64,000 bases of DNA from assembly GCF_001399975.1 (NCBI RefSeq), contig NZ_LKBD01000019.1, forward strand, positions 19,858 to 83,857, written 5' to 3'. The DNA comes from Pseudoalteromonas sp. P1-9 (lineage in GTDB: Bacteria > Pseudomonadota > Gammaproteobacteria > Enterobacterales > Alteromonadaceae). The translations under genes and the position numbers were made by a program. This document shows positions 59,952 through 64,000 of the stretch, piece after piece. The notes under the pieces were generated by a model. It was given only the letters and a program-made list of their open reading frames with translations. It was not told the origin of the DNA and did no database searches. The stretch's first letter is position 1, and each line of letters opens with the position of its first letter.

Positions 59952-60027
59952 TGGTGGGTCGTACTGGACTTGAACCAGTGACCCTCGCCTTGTAAGGGCG
60001 ATGCTCTCCCAACTGAGCTAACGACCC
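59952..60027 (-). tRNA. tRNA-Val (UAC), copy 4
   Basis: Identical 76-nt copy. TAATTTAG (59944-59951) pairs with CTAAATTA (60029-60036) across the gene. Confidence 0.97.
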
Positions 60028-60049
60028 GCTAAATTATAGTGTTTTGCAA

Positions 60050-60125
60050 TGGTGGGTCGTACTGGACTTGAACCAGTGACCCTCGCCTTGTAAGGGCGAT
60101 GCTCTCCCAACTGAGCTAACGACCC
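60050..60125 (-). tRNA. tRNA-Val (UAC), copy 3
   Basis: Identical 76-nt copy. GTTTTGCA (60041-60048) pairs with TGCAAAAC (60127-60134) across the gene. Confidence 0.97.
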
Positions 60126-60144
60126 ATGCAAAACTGTGACTAAA

Positions 60145-60220
60145 TGGTGGGTCGTACTGGACTTGAACCAGTGACCCTCGCCTTGTAAGGGCGATGCTCT
60201 CCCAACTGAGCTAACGACCC
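60145..60220 (-). tRNA. tRNA-Val (UAC), copy 2
   Basis: Identical 76-nt copy. TGACTA (60137-60142) pairs with TAGTCA (60225-60230), the shortest of the six flanking stems. Confidence 0.97.
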
Positions 60221-60239
60221 CAAATAGTCATTTCTAAAG

Positions 60240-60315
60240 TGGTGGGTCGTACTGGACTTGAACCAGTGACCCTCGCCTTGTAAGGGCGATGCTCTCCCAA
60301 CTGAGCTAACGACCC
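60240..60315 (-). tRNA. tRNA-Val (UAC), copy 1 (promoter-proximal)
   Basis: Identical 76-nt copy, first in the transcript. TTCTAAAG (60232-60239) pairs with CTTTAGAA (60317-60324). A further 7-bp leader hairpin, CACAACA/TGTTGTG, lies at 60326-60350. Confidence 0.97.
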
Positions 60316-60357
60316 GCTTTAGAATCACAACACATTGCTGCGTTGTTGTGGGGCGCT

Positions 60358-60385
60358 ATTATAGATTTAGTTCAACTATAGTCAA
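60358..60385 (-). promoter_or_regulatory. Promoter of the tRNA-Val operon
   Basis: On the minus strand, TTGACT (60385-60380), a 16-base spacer, and TATAAT (60363-60358), followed by AGCGCCCC. The G/C-rich discriminator is typical of stable-RNA promoters under stringent control. Confidence 0.88.
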
Positions 60386-60557
60386 TACTTGTTTTCACAA
60401 AAATGTGTTAAGTGGCCTTAAAATGAACAACTTGGATAAATGTCAAACGCCTTGAGTGCTTTTAGAGCAAGTGCTAGCGCTTAAATGACGTTTTTGGTCT
60501 GTTTTTTGTACGCCTAACGCGTGAAATTCTATTGGCACTCGACAAAAAAGTGAGTTT

Positions 60558-61565
60558 TTACTGCGACCGCGATGAATTTATTAGTTTAGCTGCGCTTTGG
60601 TAGCCTTCTTTTTCAAGATATTGCGCGATTTCTGTTATTGATTCTGCTGCACTTGAGTAATGAGCAATTAAATAATCATAGATTTTGGTGACTTCTTGGC
60701 CATTATTATTTACTGCGAAATAGGCGAGTAAGCGAATAAGGTCATCTTTGCTGGGTAATACTTGAAAACCGAACTCCTTTTGTAGCGCACTATAGTGTGC
60801 GAGTAACGGCGCTAATCCAGCAGTTTTTGTTTCATAACTGGCTTGCCAGTGTGAAAAGCGTGTTTGAAATGCGTTTACTAGGGCGATTACCTTACTCGAT
60901 TGGTGGCTATATTGAGGGTATTTCTCGCTGGAAAGCGACAAAGATGGATGTTTTTCTAACATAGTAACCAACGAATTAAATGGTTGTTGCATATGTTCGC
61001 CTTCATTTGCAATGCTTAAAAACAGGTGTGCTTGTAACTCTTTAACGGACTGAGCAAGTGAAACAATATAGCCATCGTCAAGTGAAGGACTGAAGACAAA
61101 GTAGTCATTAAATAGTGGGCTTTTTGTTAAAAACTGTTCCATCGCAAAGCGTCCCGCATTTGAATGGCCGATTAATATTGAATAATTCGCGGTGCGGTAA
61201 TTGTTCTTTATATAGGGAATTAGCTCATGGGTGAAGTGTTGCTTAAACAAGTGTGCTTTTTCATTAATGTTAGTGTTATTTAGTTGCAATTGCGCACCTT
61301 TGCCAATGACTTGCACAATTATAAACTCGGGTATTTCATTTTTTAATGTATCGCTGATCGAATGAACAAGCGTAAAATCCCATTGCCCATGCAATACGTA
61401 AATTACTGGGTAGGACTGGTTCGGGCGTGTGCCATATGATGTGGGAACACTTACCTTAAAAGTAACCTGTGTATTTAGGGCTTTTGAGGTGAACGATACG
61501 TTATTCACTTCTGCAAAAGTGCTCATGCTTAAAAGCAAATGAAAAAAATAAAGCGCAGTTTTCAT
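60558..61565 (-). CDS. Secreted esterase-D-like alpha/beta hydrolase
   Basis: The 335-aa protein has a signal peptide (1-18, TFA|E). The fold starts with SYPVIYVLHGQWDF; nucleophile elbow GHSNAGRF gives S135, with D163/D164 after FVFSPSLDD, and YSHQSSK supplies a candidate His. The class contains Fes/IroE-type siderophore esterases and S-formylglutathione hydrolases; the residues after about 240 form a helical tail not typical of them. The substrate is unknown. It is divergent from a ToxR-like regulator, 114 bases apart, which may control it. Confidence 0.8.
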   Translation of the reverse strand: MKTALYFFHLLLSMSTFAEVNNVSFTSKALNTQVTFKVSVPTSYGTRPNQSYPVIYVLHGQWDFTLVHSISDTLKNEIPEFIIVQVIGKGAQLQLNNTNINEKAHLFKQHFTHELIPYIKNNYRTANYSILIGHSNAGRFAMEQFLTKSPLFNDYFVFSPSLDDGYIVSLAQSVKELQAHLFLSIANEGEHMQQPFNSLVTMLEKHPSLSLSSEKYPQYSHQSSKVIALVNAFQTRFSHWQASYETKTAGLAPLLAHYSALQKEFGFQVLPSKDDLIRLLAYFAVNNNGQEVTKIYDYLIAHYSSAAESITEIAQYLEKEGYQSAAKLINSSRSQ

Positions 61566-61573
61566 TAGGTTGT

Positions 61574-61625
61574 CCTTGTGTGTTAAAGTCGAACAACTTT
61601 GTCAGTTGAACAAAAAAACACAAGG
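61574..61625. repeat. Inverted repeat in the esterase/regulator divergent region
   Basis: CCTTGTGT (61574-61581) and ACACAAGG (61618-61625), 36 bases apart, lie between divergent start codons. It is a candidate binding site for the adjacent ToxR-like regulator; the left arm also overlaps the esterase ribosome site. Confidence 0.4.
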
Positions 61626-61679
61626 ATTCAGGCCATTAGAATAGCTTAAGTTTTACTTAGGGCTGGGCAGCACCGTATT

Positions 61680-63611
61680 ATGTACGATTCTAAGCAATAC
61701 AGTTATTATACCTTTCAGTTTGATTTTTCTCGCTGTGAGGTTGTTACAACAAGTGGAATATGTGAACTCGAACCTAAAGTAATGGCTGTACTTGATTTGC
61801 TTTATCATAATCAAGGCAAGGTAATAAGCAGCGAGGATATTTTTAACCAGGTGTGGTCGGGGCGAGTTTTTAACGCTAGCTTAATACAAAGAGCCATTGC
61901 ACTTATTCGCAAAGCCCTTAATGAACAAGCCGCAACAGCGAACTATTTAATTACTTATCCTAAAAAAGGCTACTGTTTAAAAGAAGATACTGCGAAAATC
62001 AATAAACCCCGTGTAAAACCATTCATTTTGGCAATTGTTGTTTTAGTTTTTTTTGTTTTAGGTATTGTCACTCATCTATATAAAAGACAACATTCAGAGC
62101 TACCGCAATTCACATCATTAGCACCACTGACACACAAACAACAGAATGCGTTTGCGTTTTCACAAAATAGAAGTGCCAATGAAATGCTATTTGTTAAAAA
62201 GAGTGACTTAGGATCAGCGTTATGGTTAAAAAGTGGCGTGAATGAAAGTGAAATTCTTAATACGCCGCAAAAAATAACCCATACATTTTGGTTTAATGGC
62301 CAACCTGCATTTACGACGCGCAACAATCATCAAGGCACCGATGTTTTTGTGTTAAATCATTTGGGTCAAGTCAATCAACTATTTAGTGTTGAGCATTTAA
62401 TAAATGTGGCGCCTAAAAGTGCTGGGCAGCGCATTTATATTGCTCATTTGAATCAAATAACCGTATTTGATGATAAAGCTGCTAAGTTGCACATATTTTC
62501 GGTACTCGAAAATGCGAAAGGTGTGATTGGTTTTTCAATCTCGCAAGATCTAGAAAAGGTTGCCGTATTGACCGATGAAGGGCAAATGCGCAAAGCGGTT
62601 TCAATTATAAATGTTAAAACGAAAAAGAAAGACCGTATTTTTCAAGATGTGGGTAACTACACATCACTTGATTGGCATCGAAGCGGCTTACAACTATTGT
62701 TAGCCAAGAATACCCAACTTATGCGTTTGGATGTTGAACGTGGCAAAACTGAAGTATTGCCATATGCAACGAACAAAACGATTACCCAAGCGCAGTTTGA
62801 TAAACACGGTGACGCAATTTTAATTGAGCACACACATTTAAATGTAGTGCTTGCGCTTAAATCAGTTAACGAAAACTCTACTACTTTTAAAAGAATTGAT
62901 TTGGCTGGTGCGAATTTAATGCCAATATCAAATAGCAGTGGGGATATACTTTTTTCATCAGACTTCTCTGGTGAGCAGGCGCTGTATCGATCTCGCAATA
63001 ATGAGTTGGCGGTTCTAGCCGAGCTTAATAAAGGTCAGCATTTAAACGGTTTTACCTGGTTATCTGATAACGGAACGTTTATCTACTCGTTAGGCAAGCA
63101 ATTAGTTATTAATAATGGTAGCTCGGTAAAACAAATACACTCGCTTTCGCATTCAGTGTTTATTAGGCAATTTTTACCTCAACAAAACACACTATTGGTT
63201 CACCAGTTGATTAATGGAAAAACGTACCCTAGTGCACTTTCATTAGATACATTTGAGCCTACTCTGTTGTCTAATGAGCAAGCGAGTTGTGTTACGGGTG
63301 ATGATAATGGCAATATTTACTTTGTTGAAAATAACAACACCATTAAACAGCGAAATAAAGATGGGCGAGTCAATACACTTTTAACGACTACTGATAATAC
63401 GGTGGACGATCTTTTTAGTGATGGTGAAGATTTGTTTGCAAGTATTAAAAGAGCAGAAGGCTACACCGTAATTCGGATAGACCCAGATACAGCAAAGTTT
63501 GAGACAATATCGATAGATGCAGGCGCGATATTGGCAGGTGTAGAAAAACAAGGGAAATTTTGGTTTTATCAGGATATTGCCGTTAAATCGACTTTGATGC
63601 GACTACACTAG
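61680..63611 (+). CDS. ToxR/CadC-like membrane transcription regulator with a propeller-like sensor
   Basis: The 643-aa one-component regulator has an N-terminal OmpR-type winged helix in the cytoplasm (about 12-100; LEPKVMAVLDLLYHNQGKVI and IQRAIALIRKAL, ending ITYPKKGYCL), one transmembrane helix (113-133) and a periplasmic domain of about 500 residues. The latter has repeated beta motifs (for example GDILFSSDFSGEQALYRSRN) resembling TolB/WD40-type propellers. It binds DNA while tethered to the membrane and responds to an outside signal. Its divergent neighbour is a secreted esterase, the most likely target by position. The start ATG 61680 lacks an obvious strong ribosome site. Confidence 0.85.
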   Translation: MYDSKQYSYYTFQFDFSRCEVVTTSGICELEPKVMAVLDLLYHNQGKVISSEDIFNQVWSGRVFNASLIQRAIALIRKALNEQAATANYLITYPKKGYCLKEDTAKINKPRVKPFILAIVVLVFFVLGIVTHLYKRQHSELPQFTSLAPLTHKQQNAFAFSQNRSANEMLFVKKSDLGSALWLKSGVNESEILNTPQKITHTFWFNGQPAFTTRNNHQGTDVFVLNHLGQVNQLFSVEHLINVAPKSAGQRIYIAHLNQITVFDDKAAKLHIFSVLENAKGVIGFSISQDLEKVAVLTDEGQMRKAVSIINVKTKKKDRIFQDVGNYTSLDWHRSGLQLLLAKNTQLMRLDVERGKTEVLPYATNKTITQAQFDKHGDAILIEHTHLNVVLALKSVNENSTTFKRIDLAGANLMPISNSSGDILFSSDFSGEQALYRSRNNELAVLAELNKGQHLNGFTWLSDNGTFIYSLGKQLVINNGSSVKQIHSLSHSVFIRQFLPQQNTLLVHQLINGKTYPSALSLDTFEPTLLSNEQASCVTGDDNGNIYFVENNNTIKQRNKDGRVNTLLTTTDNTVDDLFSDGEDLFASIKRAEGYTVIRIDPDTAKFETISIDAGAILAGVEKQGKFWFYQDIAVKSTLMRLH

Positions 63612-63737
63612 CTTCAATTATATGTATAAATATTGATAGCTAGGCTGTTGAAACAGGTCGAAAAATCATATTTCTGGTGAACAAGTACGCATCTTGATTA
63701 AAAATGGTGCGAACAATGCACTATGCTTAAAAAAATG

Positions 63738-63766
63738 TTGACTTTGTTTTGCTAGCTCCATAAAAT
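63738..63766 (+). promoter_or_regulatory. Promoter of the tRNA-Ala/tRNA-Glu operon
   Basis: TTGACT (63738-63743), a 17-base spacer, and TAAAAT (63761-63766), followed at once by GCGCCCC, the same discriminator as in the tRNA-Val promoter. Confidence 0.85.
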
Positions 63767-63814
63767 GCGCCCCGTCTTCAGCGATACACGAGTTATCTTT
63801 TGAAGGTGCAGTTT

Positions 63815-63890
63815 GGGGCTATAGCTCAGCTGGGAGAGCGCCTCGCTGGCAGCGAGGAGGTCTGCGGTTCGATCCCGCATAGCTCCACCA
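63815..63890 (+). tRNA. tRNA-Ala (GGC)
   Basis: The 76-nt gene has anticodon GGC in CTCGCTGGCAGCGAG, the G3:U70-type Ala acceptor stem and encoded CCA. ATAACTC directly after CCA (63891-63897) is complementary to leader bases 63790-63796. Confidence 0.97.
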
Positions 63891-63943
63891 ATAACTCTTA
63901 TGGTTTGAGTATAAATAACCAGTCCTAGTGACAACACCATGTT

Positions 63944-64000
63944 GTCCCCTTCGTCTAGAGGCCTAGGACACCGCCCTTTCACGGCGGTAACAGGGGTTCG
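63944..64000 (+). tRNA. tRNA-Glu (UUC), cut by the window end
   Basis: The first 57 of about 76 nt are present: GTCCCCTTCGTCTAGAGG and anticodon TTC in GCCCTTTCACGGC. It matches E. coli tRNA-Glu up to the T-loop, where the window stops. It shares the transcript with tRNA-Ala. Confidence 0.95.

Noticed and set aside
59763..60315. Regular direct repeats with short unique spacers, CRISPR-like at first sight
   Set aside because: The repeat unit is a complete 76-nt tRNA-Val with anticodon and CCA; spacers are 17-22 nt and self-complementary across each tRNA. No cas genes.
59698..60328. Minus-strand frames reading repeated GEHRPYKARVTGSSPVRP peptides
   Set aside because: They are translations of the tRNA-Val genes and spacers, not proteins.
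63752..63982. Minus-strand frame of 76 codons
   Set aside because: It runs antisense through tRNA-Ala and tRNA-Glu; no ribosome site.

Overview
The window looks like chromosomal DNA of a marine gammaproteobacterium of the Alteromonadales, most probably Pseudoalteromonas. The evidence is a secreted chitin-degradation locus built from GH18 and AA10 enzymes with CBM5/12 modules, a large secreted subtilase with PPC domains, an Mrp-type cation antiporter, moderate-to-low G+C by eye, and classic gammaproteobacterial gene orders. These orders are metY-rimP-nusA-infB-rbfA-truB-rpsO-pnp-nlpI, gcvA-ygdD-rlmM and cysZ/zipA-ligA. The genus is an inference; no 16S rRNA gene is present.

Layout. 1-3370: the 3' part of an SF2 helicase gene with a LexA/S24-like tail, then a membrane-anchored NERD protein. 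3908-11409: chitin locus (GH18 chitinase, LPMO, GH18 ChiA-like chitinase), followed by a very large one-piece hybrid sensor kinase (11644-15774). 15834-18718 (minus): an alpha/beta hydrolase, response regulator and histidine kinase in one tightly coupled unit. 18967-22330 (minus): secreted subtilase, a DUF1543 protein and an NTF2-like protein. 22448-25999: RecQ-family helicase meeting, tail to tail, a cysteine-free sirtuin that is translationally coupled to an EamA transporter. 26298-27071 (minus): secreted delta-class carbonic anhydrase. 27368-38693: initiator tRNA and the transcription/translation operon through pnp and nlpI, ending in an unnamed secreted HExxH protein. 38939-44716: six-gene Mrp antiporter operon (A/B fused, C, D, E, F, G). 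45082-48072: gcvA, a small hydrolase, ygdD and rlmM. 48136-56219: cysZ, and divergently smc-zipA-ligA and two small membrane proteins. 56272-57910 (minus): BlaI-type repressor with an M56 peptidase lacking a beta-lactam sensor, and tandem operators. 58016-59635 (minus): TPR protein with a receiver domain lacking its phospho-acceptor Asp. 59763-60315 (minus): six identical tRNA-Val(UAC) genes. 60558-63611: esterase and a divergent ToxR/CadC-like membrane regulator. 63815-64000: tRNA-Ala(GGC) and the start of tRNA-Glu.

How the genes work together. The three chitin enzymes form a standard extracellular set: the LPMO breaks crystalline chains, two chitinases hydrolyse them, and six CBM5/12 modules hold the enzymes on chitin. 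The adjacent hybrid kinase is a candidate sensor for this locus. The metY to pnp block is core information-processing and carries leader structures that suggest autoregulation.

I found no clear mobile element, CRISPR array or prophage. The most unusual signals are: (a) every complete tRNA gene here has a 5' leader able to pair with its own 3' trailer, with different compensating sequences in the six otherwise identical tRNA-Val copies; (b) a helicase fused to a LexA-like domain beside a NERD protein; (c) a sirtuin with no cysteines; (d) degenerate or sensor-less signalling proteins at 56-60 kb; (e) a putative zinc peptidase coupled to nlpI.
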